A stretch of 64,000 nt of DNA from Massilia sp. WG5 (GTDB taxonomy: Bacteria > Pseudomonadota > Gammaproteobacteria > Burkholderiales > Burkholderiaceae_D): contig NZ_CP012640.2 of NCBI RefSeq assembly GCF_001412595.2, positions 5,642,001 through 5,706,000 on the forward strand, written 5' to 3'. Below are positions 50,852-59,806 of this stretch, in pieces; within the stretch, counting starts at the first letter, position 1; the number at the start of each line of letters is the position of its first letter. Position numbers and translations under genes: made by a program. The notes beneath the pieces are model-generated. The model did no database searches. It saw nothing but the letters and a program-made list of their open reading frames with translations, and was not told where the DNA came from.

Positions 50852-53458
50852 TTGAAGCACCCAACCTATACCATTCCAAGCCGCGAGGAGATTCTCGGCA
50901 TTTTCCGCGATGCCAAGGGGCCGCTCGATAGCGGCGCACTGGCACGCGCCCTGCAGGTCGATCCCGAAGCGGAGGGCGTGCTCACGCGCCGCCTGAATGC
51001 GATGGAGCGTGACGGTCAGATCCGCTCGAACCCCGCCGGCCAGTATGCGTTGACGGACCATTCGAGCTTCATCTCGGGCCGCGTCAGCGCGCACCGCGAC
51101 GGCTTCGGCTTCGTGATCCCGGACGAACCCGGCGAAGACCTGTTCCTGCCCGATAAGGAAATGCAGAAGGTCCTGAATGGCGACCGCGTGCTGGCGCGCG
51201 TGGTCGGCACCGACCGCCGCGGCCGTCCGGAAGGCACGATCGTCGAAGTCACCGAGCGCGCCAACACCCATGTGATCGGCCGCCTGCTGCAGGAAAACGG
51301 CGTCTGGATCGTCGCGCCCGAAGACAAGCGTATCGCCCAGGACATCCTGGTGGACGGATCGCCGGGCAAGGCGAAGGCCGGGCAGGTGGTCAGCGTCGAG
51401 CTGGTCGAACAGCCCTCGCGCTTCCGCCAGCCGACCGGCAGGGTGGTCGAGGTGCTGGGCGAGCTGGACGACCCCGGCATGGAAATCGAGATCGCGGTGC
51501 GCAAGTTCGGCGTGCCGCACGTGTTCTCGCAGGCTGCGCAGAAGCAGGCCGGCAAGCTGCCGAACGAAGTCCGCGACGGCGACCTGGGCAACCGTGTCGA
51601 CCTGCGCGACGTGCCGCTGGTGACCATCGACGGCGAGGACGCGCGCGACTTCGACGACGCGGTCTACTGCGAACCCGTCAAGATCGGCCGCACCAGGGGC
51701 TACCGCCTGCTGGTGGCGATCGCCGACGTCAGCCATTACGTGAAGCCGGGCGATGGCCTCGACGGCGATGCGATCGAGCGCTCGACCTCGGTCTACTTCC
51801 CGCGCCGCGTGATCCCGATGCTGCCGGAGAAGCTGTCGAACGGCCTGTGCTCGCTGAACCCGGCGGTCGACCGCCTGTGCCTGGTGTGCGACATGGTCGT
51901 CACGGCAAGCGGCGAAGTCTCGGCCTACCAGTTCTACCCGGCCGTGATGCACTCGGCGGCGCGCCTGACCTATAACGAGGTCGCCGCCATCCTCGGCAAC
52001 ACCAAGGGGCCGGAAGCGGGCCGCCGTCCCGGCATCGTGCCGCACCTGCTGAACCTGAACGAGGTGTTCCGCGCGCTGTTGCAGCAACGCCAGAAGCGCG
52101 GCGCGATCGACTTCGAGACCACCGAGACCTACATTGTCTGCAATCCGATGGGCAAGATCGAGAAGATCATCCCGCGCACCCGCAACGACGCGCACCGCCT
52201 GATCGAAGAGTGCATGCTGGCGGCGAACGTCTGCGCGGCCGACTTCCTGATCCGCCACGACCAGCCGAGCACCTTCCGCATCCACGCGGTGCCGACCGAG
52301 GAAAAGCTGAACCAGCTGCGCACCTTCCTGAAGCAGGTCGGCCTGAACCTGGGCGGCGGCAACAAGCCGGAAGCGCGCGACTACGCCGAGCTGATGCACA
52401 AGATCAAGGAACGCCCGGATGCGACCCTGCTGCAGACCATGCTGCTGCGTTCGATGCAGCAGGCGGTCTACAGCCCGGACAACGTCGGCCACTTCGGCCT
52501 GGCCTACGAGCACTACGCCCACTTCACCAGCCCGATCCGCCGCTATCCGGACCTGCTGACCCACCGTGCGATCAAGGCGGTCCTGCTCGGCAAGAAGTAC
52601 GAGCCGACCAATATCGACCTGTCGAAGCTGAACACCACGGTGTCGAACGCGACCCGCAAGCAGCAGGCCAAGGACAAGGCGGCCGGCAAGCAGAAGGATC
52701 CGAAGGACCTGACGATCTGGGATGCGTTGGGCGTGCACTGCTCGGCCAACGAGCGCCGCGCCGACGAAGCTTCGCGCGACGTCGAGAACTGGCTCAAGTG
52801 CTACTACATGAAGGACCGCCTGGGCGAGGAGTTCACCGGCGTGATCTCGGGCGTAACCCCGTTCGGCATCTTCGTGCAGCTCGACGAGCTGTTCGTCGAG
52901 GGCCTGGTGCACGTCACCGGCCTGGGACAGGATTATTTCGAGTACGACGAAGCGCGCCATGAGCTGCGCGGCAAGAACAGCGGCCAGGTGTATGCCTTGA
53001 CCGGCCGCGTGACGGTGCAGGTGGCGCGCGTCGACCTCGAGGCGCGCAAGATCGACCTGGTGCTGGCGCAGCCGAGCGAACAGAAGGCCGTGCCGGCCCC
53101 GCTCGAGCGCGCCCGCGCCGCCGCGCTGGACGCGCTGGAGCCGAAGCCGCCGCGCCGCCGCAAGGCCAAGGGCGGGCTGAACGGCGGCGCCGTTGCGCCG
53201 GTCCCGGCTTCGCCGCAGCAGGTGCATGGCATGAAGGGCGAGCCGCCGGTGCCGCCCGACTTCAGCACCAGCGACGAGAGCGAGGACGACATCGTCTTCG
53301 TGCCGCCGACGCGCCGCGGCGCCAAGCCGGCCGCGAAGAAAGACGCGCCGACCGGGAACGCGGGCAAGAAAACCGCAGCAAAACAGAGCGCTCCCAAAAA
53401 GAGCGCCGCGAAGGCCCCCAAGGCCGCCTCCAAAACCAGTAGAAAGAGCAGTAAGTAA
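50852..53458 (+). CDS. rnr: Ribonuclease R
   Basis: 3'-5' exoribonuclease of about 868 aa. The start is uncertain: homologues begin near HPTYTIPSREEIL, and the codon just before is TTG at 50852; the open frame extends upstream but without family sequence. Order of domains: winged helix (PSREEILGIFRDAKGPL), cold-shock domains (SGRVSAHRDGFGFVIPDE), the RNB core with catalytic aspartates DGEDARDFDDAVY, S1 domain (FTGVISGVTPFGIFVQLDEL), then a long Lys/Ala-rich basic tail from residue 750. It degrades structured RNA and serves trans-translation. rlmB starts three bases after its stop, so the two are one operon, as in many bacteria. Confidence 0.95.
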   Translation: MKHPTYTIPSREEILGIFRDAKGPLDSGALARALQVDPEAEGVLTRRLNAMERDGQIRSNPAGQYALTDHSSFISGRVSAHRDGFGFVIPDEPGEDLFLPDKEMQKVLNGDRVLARVVGTDRRGRPEGTIVEVTERANTHVIGRLLQENGVWIVAPEDKRIAQDILVDGSPGKAKAGQVVSVELVEQPSRFRQPTGRVVEVLGELDDPGMEIEIAVRKFGVPHVFSQAAQKQAGKLPNEVRDGDLGNRVDLRDVPLVTIDGEDARDFDDAVYCEPVKIGRTRGYRLLVAIADVSHYVKPGDGLDGDAIERSTSVYFPRRVIPMLPEKLSNGLCSLNPAVDRLCLVCDMVVTASGEVSAYQFYPAVMHSAARLTYNEVAAILGNTKGPEAGRRPGIVPHLLNLNEVFRALLQQRQKRGAIDFETTETYIVCNPMGKIEKIIPRTRNDAHRLIEECMLAANVCAADFLIRHDQPSTFRIHAVPTEEKLNQLRTFLKQVGLNLGGGNKPEARDYAELMHKIKERPDATLLQTMLLRSMQQAVYSPDNVGHFGLAYEHYAHFTSPIRRYPDLLTHRAIKAVLLGKKYEPTNIDLSKLNTTVSNATRKQQAKDKAAGKQKDPKDLTIWDALGVHCSANERRADEASRDVENWLKCYYMKDRLGEEFTGVISGVTPFGIFVQLDELFVEGLVHVTGLGQDYFEYDEARHELRGKNSGQVYALTGRVTVQVARVDLEARKIDLVLAQPSEQKAVPAPLERARAAALDALEPKPPRRRKAKGGLNGGAVAPVPASPQQVHGMKGEPPVPPDFSTSDESEDDIVFVPPTRRGAKPAAKKDAPTGNAGKKTAAKQSAPKKSAAKAPKAASKTSRKSSK

Positions 53459-53461
53459 TAC

Positions 53462-54208
53462 ATGAAAAATAAAATGATTTTCGGCTTCCATGCGGTGACC
53501 TCGCGGCTGCGCCACGAGGCCCAATCGGTGGAAGAGATCTTCGTCGACGCCGGCCGCCAGGACCGCCGCATGCAGGACCTGATCGCCAACGCCAAGCAGG
53601 CCGGCGTGCGCGTGATGCCGGTCGATGCCGAGCGTCTCGACAAGATCGTCGGCACCCGCCGCCACCAGGGCGTGATCGCCTTCGCCAGCCAGCTGACCCT
53701 GGCGCGCAACCTGGACGAGCTGCTGGATGCGGTGGAAGGCCCGCCGCTGCTGCTGATCCTGGACGGCATCACCGATCCGCACAACCTGGGCGCCTGCCTG
53801 CGCGTGGCCGACGGCGTCGGCGCGCATGCCGTGATCGCGCCGAAGGACCGCTCGGTCGGCCTGAACGCCACCGCCGCCAAGGTCGCCAGCGGCGCCGCCG
53901 AGACCGTCCCCTACATCACCGTGACCAATCTGGCGCGCACCATGCGCGACCTGAAGGACCGCGGCATCTGGCTGATCGGCACCTCCGACGACGCCGACAA
54001 GGGCCTGTACGAAGGCGATTTCACGGGCCCGACCGCGCTGGTGATGGGCTCGGAAGGCGAGGGCATGCGCCGCCTGACCAGGGAGACCTGCGACCTGCTG
54101 GTCAGTATCCCGATGTTCGGCTCGGTCGAGAGCCTGAACGTGTCGGTGGCCTCGGGCGTCTGCCTGTACGAGGCGCGCCGCCAGCGCCTGGCGCTGGAGC
54201 CCAAATAA
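53462..54208 (+). CDS. rlmB: 23S rRNA (guanosine-2'-O)-methyltransferase RlmB
   Basis: SPOUT-class methyltransferase of 248 aa, typical length. N-terminal substrate domain [20 protein letters not shown]. SpoU motifs are [37 protein letters not shown] and [18 protein letters not shown], which make the knotted SAM site. It methylates G2251 (E. coli numbering) of 23S rRNA. Three bases after rnr. Confidence 0.96.
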   Translation: MKNKMIFGFHAVTSRLRHEAQSVEEIFVDAGRQDRRMQDLIANAKQAGVRVMPVDAERLDKIVGTRRHQGVIAFASQLTLARNLDELLDAVEGPPLLLILDGITDPHNLGACLRVADGVGAHAVIAPKDRSVGLNATAAKVASGAAETVPYITVTNLARTMRDLKDRGIWLIGTSDDADKGLYEGDFTGPTALVMGSEGEGMRRLTRETCDLLVSIPMFGSVESLNVSVASGVCLYEARRQRLALEPK

Positions 54209-54213
54209 GGTCG

Positions 54214-54231
54214 CTCCCGCGAAGGCGGGGG
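54214..54231. repeat. Hairpin with GAAG loop between rlmB and cysE
   Basis: CTCCCGC-GAAG-GCGGGGG, seven pairs with one wobble. The core CCCGC-GAAG-GCGGG is the same as in the hairpin at 38609-38635 in the other orientation. Possible terminator of rnr-rlmB or a dispersed palindrome. Confidence 0.5.
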
Positions 54232-54286
54232 CAAGTTATCTTTGCCTGTCAAGCAGGGGCGGCGCGGATACGTTACCATCTCGCCT

Positions 54287-55027
54287 ATGTTTTTTTCCAA
54301 GCTGCGCGAAGATATCCAGAGCATCATCGAACGCGACCCGGCCGCACGCAACGGCTGGGAGGTGCTCACCTGCTACCCCGGACTGCATGCGGTCGTCATG
54401 CACGGCTGGGCGCATGCCTGCTGGCGGGCCGGCCTCAAGTGGCCCGGACGCTTCATTTCCTACCTGGCCCGCATCCTGACCGGGATCGAGATCCACCCCG
54501 GCGCGACGATCGGCCGGCGGGTGTTCATCGACCACGGCTTCGGGGTGGTGATCGGCGAGACCGCCGTGGTCGGCGACGACTGCACCATCTACCAGGGCGT
54601 GACCCTGGGCGGCACCACCCTGGTGGCCGGCACCAAGCGCCACCCGACGCTCGAGCGCGGCGTGATCGTCGGTGCCGGCGCCCAGGTGCTGGGCGCCTTC
54701 ACGGTGGGCGAGTATGCGAAGGTCGGCTCGAATGCGGTGGTGGTCAAGCCGGTGCCTGCCGGCGCCACCGCGGTCGGCAATCCGGCCCACATCGTGCGCA
54801 AGGAAGACCAGGTGCGCAGCGCCCAGATGTTCGCGGCCTACGGCGTCACGCCGAACGGCGACGATCCGCTGTCGAAGGCCCTGCGCAACCTGATCAACCA
54901 CGTGGCCTGCCAGGACGAGCAGATCGAGCGCCTGTGCTCGACCATCAAGGCGGCCGGCATCTCCTGCGCCGGACTGGGCGAGACCGACAGGCTCGATCAG
55001 GACCAGCTCAACCGGCTGGTCGACTGA
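54287..55027 (+). CDS. cysE: Serine O-acetyltransferase
   Basis: Protein of 246 aa from ATG at 54287 (MFFSKLREDIQSIIERDPAA), the usual start of the short CysE form. The left-handed beta-helix carries IHPGATIGRRVFIDHGFGVV, IGETAVVGDDCTIYQGVTLG and GAGAQVLGAFTVGEYAKVGS, with the catalytic D and H in FIDHG. It acetylates serine from acetyl-CoA for cysteine synthesis. The C-terminal extension (about 70 residues) beyond the helix is longer than in E. coli. Single gene; cysK is not near. Confidence 0.94.
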   Translation: MFFSKLREDIQSIIERDPAARNGWEVLTCYPGLHAVVMHGWAHACWRAGLKWPGRFISYLARILTGIEIHPGATIGRRVFIDHGFGVVIGETAVVGDDCTIYQGVTLGGTTLVAGTKRHPTLERGVIVGAGAQVLGAFTVGEYAKVGSNAVVVKPVPAGATAVGNPAHIVRKEDQVRSAQMFAAYGVTPNGDDPLSKALRNLINHVACQDEQIERLCSTIKAAGISCAGLGETDRLDQDQLNRLVD

Positions 55028-55060
55028 GCAATTCAACCAATCAAATGAGCAGATAAGCCG

Positions 55061-55747
55061 ATGAGCGAAAACAGCGACATCCCCGCCAGCTTCGACCCGG
55101 CGTCAAGCCTGGACCCCAACGAGATCCGCGTGCTGGCCGTGCTGGCCGAAAAAGAAGCGCTCACGCCCGACAATTATCCGATGTCGCTGAATGCGGTCAT
55201 GAACGGCTGCAACCAGCTGTCCAGCCGCGATCCGGTGATGCAGCTGTCCGAGGACGTGGTCCACGACACCCTGCAGCGCCTCATGCAGCGCAAGCTGGTG
55301 GGCAGCATGTCGCAGGCCGGCGCGCGCGTCATCAAGTACGAGCACCGCATGCGCATCAAATGGTCGCTCGAGCAGGACAAGGTGGCGGTGCTGACCGTGC
55401 TGATGCTGCGCGGCCTGCAGACCGCCGGCGAGATCCGCTCGCGCAGCGGACGCCTGCATGACTTCAAGTCGGTGGCCGAGGCGGAGAGCGCGCTGCAGTT
55501 CCTGATCGATAAATACCCGCCGCTGGTGGCCCGCCTCGAGCGTGCGCCCGGCACCAAGGAGCCGCGCTACGGCCAGCTGCTGGGCGGCGAGATCGACCTC
55601 GCGCGCGCCGATGCCGCGCCGTCCTCCGCCGGGGGCGGCGCTGTGGGCGGACGAACCGCCCAGCTCGAGCAGGAAGTGGCCGCGCTGCGCGCCGAGGTCG
55701 ACGAACTCAAGGCGCAGTTCGCGGCCTTCCGCCAGCAGTTCGAGTAA
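55061..55747 (+). CDS. YceH family protein (DUF480)
   Basis: Protein of 228 aa with two winged-helix-like repeats. Family blocks are SLDPNEIRVLAVLAEKEALT, PDNYPMSLNAVMNGCNQLSS-RDPV and MLRGLQTAGEIRSRSGRLHD. The C-terminus is a coiled coil (AQLEQEVAALRAEVDELKAQ). Function unknown for the family; the fold suggests DNA or protein binding. It follows cysE by 33 bases. Confidence 0.9.
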   Translation: MSENSDIPASFDPASSLDPNEIRVLAVLAEKEALTPDNYPMSLNAVMNGCNQLSSRDPVMQLSEDVVHDTLQRLMQRKLVGSMSQAGARVIKYEHRMRIKWSLEQDKVAVLTVLMLRGLQTAGEIRSRSGRLHDFKSVAEAESALQFLIDKYPPLVARLERAPGTKEPRYGQLLGGEIDLARADAAPSSAGGGAVGGRTAQLEQEVAALRAEVDELKAQFAAFRQQFE

Positions 55748-55753
55748 GCCCGC

Positions 55754-56575
55754 TCATGGCCTGACGTGCTCCACCAGGTCCATGGTATCGGCCCGGGGAG
55801 CGACGGCCGGCGCGGCGGCCGGCGCGTAGTCCAGCTCGACGATGGCGTCGTTGCTCCAGCTGGCGTCGCCGATCGGCAGGCGGAAGCGTTTGCCCTCGAC
55901 CTCCAGCGCCTTGTTGCGATCGCCCTCGCGCAGCGTCGCCGCGCGCAGCTCGGCGGCGGCGCCGTGCGACCAGTTGCGGTCGCCGCCGTTCGGCGTCTCG
56001 CCCTTGAACCACGAGCACCAGTCGGTGGTCAGCAGCAGGCTGTTGACCAGGGCGTTCGCCCAGAACGGAATCTCTTCCTTGGCGATCGCGATCTTGACCT
56101 GGCAATCGAGGCGTACGTCGCCCATCCGGTACCGGTTGTCGGGCAGGCCCGGCGTGCGGACATAGGTGTCGAAACGGGCCTCGCGCTTCTTGCGGTTCAG
56201 GACCAGTTCGGCCCTGGCGTCGTACGCCGCCTGGCTGCGCGGCACCGAAAAGCGCAGGTCCTGGTCGAGCACCAGGGGAATCGAGAAGTCGTCCGCGGCG
56301 ATGCGCGCGGCCAGCGGCTCGCCGCCCAGCGTCTTGCCGTCCGGCGGGCGCACCAGGAAGCGCAGCTGCGGCACGCCAGGGGCGAGCGCGTGCAGCTCGT
56401 CGAACTTGTCGAGGCCGGCGACGACCGCGCGGTAGGTGTACAGCTCCGGGTTCTTGATGGCGTTGATGTGGACGGTGCCGGGTTCGTCCTTGTCCGGCGC
56501 CGCCGCGCCGGCGGGAAGCGCCAGCACGCTTCCCGCGGCCAGGACGAGATACAGGCTGGCGTGTATCTTGCGCAT
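55754..56575 (-). CDS. Secreted protein of unknown function, 273 aa
   Basis: A Sec signal peptide (LYLVLAAGSVLALPAGAAA) is followed by a soluble, mostly beta region. Notable segments are KNPELYTYRAVVAGLDKFDE, QLRFLVRPPDGKTLGGEPLA and PDNRYRMGDVRLDCQVKIAI. Two cysteines (C in RLDCQV and in DWCSWFKGE) could pair. No family is recognised. It lies seven bases beyond the stop side of the ABC permease gene, in the same direction as the gntR-ABC genes, so it is probably the fourth gene of that operon. Confidence 0.75.
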   Translation of the reverse strand: MRKIHASLYLVLAAGSVLALPAGAAAPDKDEPGTVHINAIKNPELYTYRAVVAGLDKFDELHALAPGVPQLRFLVRPPDGKTLGGEPLAARIAADDFSIPLVLDQDLRFSVPRSQAAYDARAELVLNRKKREARFDTYVRTPGLPDNRYRMGDVRLDCQVKIAIAKEEIPFWANALVNSLLLTTDWCSWFKGETPNGGDRNWSHGAAAELRAATLREGDRNKALEVEGKRFRLPIGDASWSNDAIVELDYAPAAAPAVAPRADTMDLVEHVRP

Positions 56576-56582
56576 GCTGGCC

Positions 56583-57572
56583 TCAGCCTTCGTCGCGCCA
56601 GCGGCGCAGGCGGATCGCGGCGAAGATCATGGCGCCGCCGAGCAGCGCGCCGATCCAGGCCTTGGCGGTGGCGAGGGTCATCCAGGAAGCCAGGAACAGG
56701 CCCTGCACGTCGACACCGTTCTCGTTCGGATGCAGCCCGGCCGGCACGCCGCCGGTGAAGGAGAACCAGATGCCCGGCACCAGGCCGCCGAGGGCGCGGC
56801 CGACGACTTCATTGGCGAACCACTGCACGTCCAGCGCGTCGTGCTCGAAGCCGCCCAGCGCCATGCTGATCCATTTCGCCAGCAGCAGCACCATCAGCGG
56901 CGCCCCGACCGCCCACAGGAAGGGCTTGGTCCTGGCCCAGCTCGACACCAGCAGCAGCCAGCCGACGGTCGGCAGCGCCCAGACGGCGTACACCGGCAGC
57001 AGGGCGACCAGGCGCAGCGGCTGCAGGTAGAGGTTCGGCGAAGCGAGCAGGGCGCCGAACATGTTCACGCCGGCGAAGGACAGGATCGCGCAGCCGATCA
57101 GCAGCAGGCCGAGCGAGGCCGCGAAGGCGAAGGCGATCGCGATCAGGGGCGCCACGCAGACCGCGGTCAGCACCTTCGACAGCACGGTCATGCCGTCCGA
57201 GACCGGCAGCGACTTCCAGAACAGGATGCTGCGGTCGCGGCGCTCGTCGTACAGCGCGCCGAGGCAGTAGAAGAAGATGACCACCGCCATCAGCAGCATC
57301 AGCGGCGAGCCGGCGGCCACGTACATGCCGCTGGCGACATCGACCACCTTGTCCTTCATCTCGAGCGGCATCGCCGAGGCCAGGCCCGTGTGGGTGACCG
57401 TGCGGCCGTTGATGGTCATGTGCGAGGGGCCGTGCATGCCCAGGCCGTACACCAGCGAGCCGCCGACGAACAGCACCAGCACGGCGGCGACGATCACCTG
57501 GGCCCAGAACATCGATCCCTTGTGCTCCCAGAACTCGCGGCGGAGCAGCCATTTCATGGTCAGGGTGTTCAT
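56583..57572 (-). CDS. ABC-2 type transporter permease
   Basis: Membrane protein of 329 aa with six hydrophobic segments (the first, VIVAAVLVLFVGGSLVYGLG, is followed by a periplasmic loop). The opening LLRREFWEHKGSMFWAQVIV and the block YDERRDRSILFWKSLPVSDG are typical of ABC-2 permeases paired with YtrA-type regulators. It overlaps the ATPase gene by four bases and works with it as an exporter of unknown substrate. Confidence 0.88.
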   Translation of the reverse strand: MNTLTMKWLLRREFWEHKGSMFWAQVIVAAVLVLFVGGSLVYGLGMHGPSHMTINGRTVTHTGLASAMPLEMKDKVVDVASGMYVAAGSPLMLLMAVVIFFYCLGALYDERRDRSILFWKSLPVSDGMTVLSKVLTAVCVAPLIAIAFAFAASLGLLLIGCAILSFAGVNMFGALLASPNLYLQPLRLVALLPVYAVWALPTVGWLLLVSSWARTKPFLWAVGAPLMVLLLAKWISMALGGFEHDALDVQWFANEVVGRALGGLVPGIWFSFTGGVPAGLHPNENGVDVQGLFLASWMTLATAKAWIGALLGGAMIFAAIRLRRWRDEG

Positions 57573-58441
57573 GCGTAGCTTCCTTTCATGGTCGCCACGA
57601 ACAGGTCGGCGACGCTGGGGTTGCGGGTTTCGCCGAGGGCGGCGAGCTGCTGGCGCGAGGCGCTGCCCGGCGCGGCCGAATCGAACAGCATCACGGCCTT
57701 GCCGAACACGGTGCGGCGGTCGATCGGCGAGAGCGCATTGGCGGCGCTGATCTTGTCCTGCGAGACCATCACCTCGACATAGCGCTCGCCGATCTCTTCC
57801 ATCGACGCGGCCAGCACGATCTTGCCGTCGCGGATGAACATCAGGTCGGTCAGGATGTGCTCGACTTCCTCGACCTGGTGGGTGGTGATGACGATGGTCT
57901 TGTGCTCGTCAAAATAGTCTTCCAGCAGGTTCTGGTAGAACTGCTTGCGGTAGATGATGTCGAGCCCAAGGGTCGGCTCGTCGAGCACGAGGAGCTTGGC
58001 CTCGATCGCCATCACCAGGGCCAGGTGCAGTTGCACGATCATGCCCTTCGACATTTCCTTGACCTTCATGGTCGGCTTCAGCTTGGTGTTCGCGATGTAG
58101 CGCTCGGCGCGCTCGCGGTTGAAGCGCGGGTGCACGCCCTGCACGAAGTCGACCGCATCCTTGACGCGCAGCCAGCGCGGCAGGATCGCGACGTCGGCGA
58201 TGAAGCAGACGTCCTGCATCAGGTCGTCGCGCTGGGTGCGCGGGTCGAAGCCCAGCACCGACAGCTGGCCGTCGAAGGGGATCAGGCCGAGGGCGGCCTT
58301 CAGGGTGGTGGTCTTGCCCGAGCCGTTCGGGCCGATCAGCCCGACGATGCGGCCGGCCGGGATCTCGAAGTCGATGCCGTCGACGGCGACGCGCTTGCCG
58401 TAGCGCTTGGCCAGGCCTTTGGCGGAGAGGACGGTGCTCAT
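57569..58441 (-). CDS. ABC transporter ATP-binding protein
   Basis: ATPase of 290 aa from ATG at 58441. Walker A is GLIGPNGSGKTTTLKA, Walker B is LLVLDEPTLGLD, and the H-loop is in IVITTHQVEEVEH. The signature position reads EMSKGMIVQLHLA, so the canonical LSGGQ is replaced by MSKGM, common in the YtrB/EcsA-like group. It overlaps the regulator gene upstream and the permease gene downstream by four bases each. Confidence 0.93.
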   Translation of the reverse strand: MSTVLSAKGLAKRYGKRVAVDGIDFEIPAGRIVGLIGPNGSGKTTTLKAALGLIPFDGQLSVLGFDPRTQRDDLMQDVCFIADVAILPRWLRVKDAVDFVQGVHPRFNRERAERYIANTKLKPTMKVKEMSKGMIVQLHLALVMAIEAKLLVLDEPTLGLDIIYRKQFYQNLLEDYFDEHKTIVITTHQVEEVEHILTDLMFIRDGKIVLAASMEEIGERYVEVMVSQDKISAANALSPIDRRTVFGKAVMLFDSAAPGSASRQQLAALGETRNPSVADLFVATMKGSYA

Positions 58442-58815
58442 GCCTGGCCTCCGTGTTCGCCCAGCGCCTGGTCGCGCATCAGGAGGTCGACGTTCAGGCC
58501 GAGGCGGCGGATGCGTTCCAGCATCGCCGGCCATTCCTCGCGCAGGAAGCGTTCGCGTTCGCTTGCCAGCAGTTTTTCGCTGGCGCCTTCAGTGACATAC
58601 ATACCGATCCCCCTTCTTTTTTCTACTAAGTTGTCGTCGACCAGTTCCTGGTAAGCCTTCGAGACCGTGATCGGGTTCAGCTGGTACTCGGCGGCCACCT
58701 GGCGCACCGAGGGCAGCGGGTCGCCGGCCTTGAGCGCGCCGTCGAGCATCATGCCGATCACCTTCTCCTTCAATTGCCGATAAATCGGCGCGTTATCGTT
58801 CCAGCCGATTGTCAT
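58438..58815 (-). CDS. GntR-family regulator, YtrA subfamily
   Basis: Regulator of 125 aa, the short YtrA type without a large ligand domain. The winged helix contains PIYRQLKEKVIGMMLDGALK and PSVRQVAAEYQLNPITVSKA, followed by YQELVDDNLVEKRRGIGMYV. The remaining C-terminal helices are for dimer formation. First gene of the regulator-ABC operon, and expected to repress it; a 22-bp dyad overlapping the -10 box lies upstream at 58904-58925. Confidence 0.93.
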   Translation of the reverse strand: MTIGWNDNAPIYRQLKEKVIGMMLDGALKAGDPLPSVRQVAAEYQLNPITVSKAYQELVDDNLVEKRRGIGMYVTEGASEKLLASERERFLREEWPAMLERIRRLGLNVDLLMRDQALGEHGGQA

Positions 58816-58903
58816 TGCCGGCTCCTCGTGGTTGCGGTGCAGATGGGTGGAACCATGCCTGCCTCCTCGTTGGTGGGTGTTGCGTTGGTGCTGTATTGCG
58901 GTG

Positions 58904-58943
58904 GTGTTGTAGTGAAGTATAACACTAGGCCCGAAACGTTCAA
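58904..58943 (-). promoter_or_regulatory. Promoter and likely GntR operator of the ABC operon
   Basis: Minus strand TTGAAC (58943-58938), 16-base spacer, TATACT (58921-58916). The dyad GTGTT-N12-AACAC (58904-58925) overlaps the -10 and start point, a position for repression by the YtrA-type regulator. The leader is about 95 bases. Confidence 0.75.
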
Positions 58944-58985
58944 CAAGTTTTCAATGCATACGTCAGAGGTGGCGGGCGCGCTGCT

Positions 58986-59753
58986 TCAGGAGAGGATGCG
59001 GCCGTCCAGGCCGTGGCGGGTGATCGCGCCATCCGCGTCGATCGCGATCCAGCCGCCGCGCGCCGGTTCGGCATCGAGTTCCCAGTCCGGCAGCACATAG
59101 CGGCGGCGGCCGGTCGCCGGGTCCTGGTGCAGGGCGGGGCGGTGGGTGTGGCCGTGGATGATCACGTCGGCCTGCGTCGCCTCGTGCAGGGCGTTCACCG
59201 CGTCGCCGGTCACGTCCATGATCTCGCAGGTCTTTTCGCCCTGCGCCTTGCGGCTGCCTTCGCGCAGGCCGGCGATGATGGCCTTGCGCTGCGCCAGCGG
59301 CATGCCCAGGAACTGCTGCTGCCAGCCTGGCTCGCGCACCTGGGCGCGGAAGGCCATGTAGTTGAGGTCGCCGGTGCACTGGGCGTCGCCGTGGGCCAGG
59401 GCGATGGCCTGGCCCTTGACCCTGACGACGTGCGGATCGGCCAGCAGGGTCAGGCCGGCGGCGCGGGCGAAGTCCTGGCCGACCAGGAAGTCGCGGTTGC
59501 CGGCCATCCAGTACACGGCCACCCCGGCGTCGGCGAGCGCGCGCAGGGCGCTGACGATGCGCTGGTGGAAGGGCGTGTCGAGGTCGTCGTCGCCGGCCCA
59601 GTATTCGAAGATATCGCCGAGCAGGTAGAGCGCTTCGGCATGGGAGGCATGCTCGGCCAGGAAGCGGAAGAAGGCTTCGGCCGTCTGCGGATGCGATTCC
59701 TGCAGGTGCAGGTCGGAAATGAAGAGCGCAAGCGTGCGCGCGGGACTGTTCAT
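58986..59753 (-). CDS. lpxH: UDP-2,3-diacylglucosamine diphosphatase
   Basis: Metallophosphoesterase of 255 aa, lipid A synthesis. Di-metal motifs in order are FISDLHLQ, LLGDIFEYW, AGNRDFLVG and HGHTHRPALH. It splits UDP-2,3-diacyl-GlcN into lipid X and UMP at the inner membrane. It follows ppiB by 53 bases in the same direction, a common order in betaproteobacteria. Confidence 0.95.
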   Translation of the reverse strand: MNSPARTLALFISDLHLQESHPQTAEAFFRFLAEHASHAEALYLLGDIFEYWAGDDDLDTPFHQRIVSALRALADAGVAVYWMAGNRDFLVGQDFARAAGLTLLADPHVVRVKGQAIALAHGDAQCTGDLNYMAFRAQVREPGWQQQFLGMPLAQRKAIIAGLREGSRKAQGEKTCEIMDVTGDAVNALHEATQADVIIHGHTHRPALHQDPATGRRRYVLPDWELDAEPARGGWIAIDADGAITRHGLDGRILS

Positions 59754-59806
59754 CGGTATTCGGTGGACGGTCCCACGCGTTACTTGGATAAAAACTTACT
59801 GCCTGA

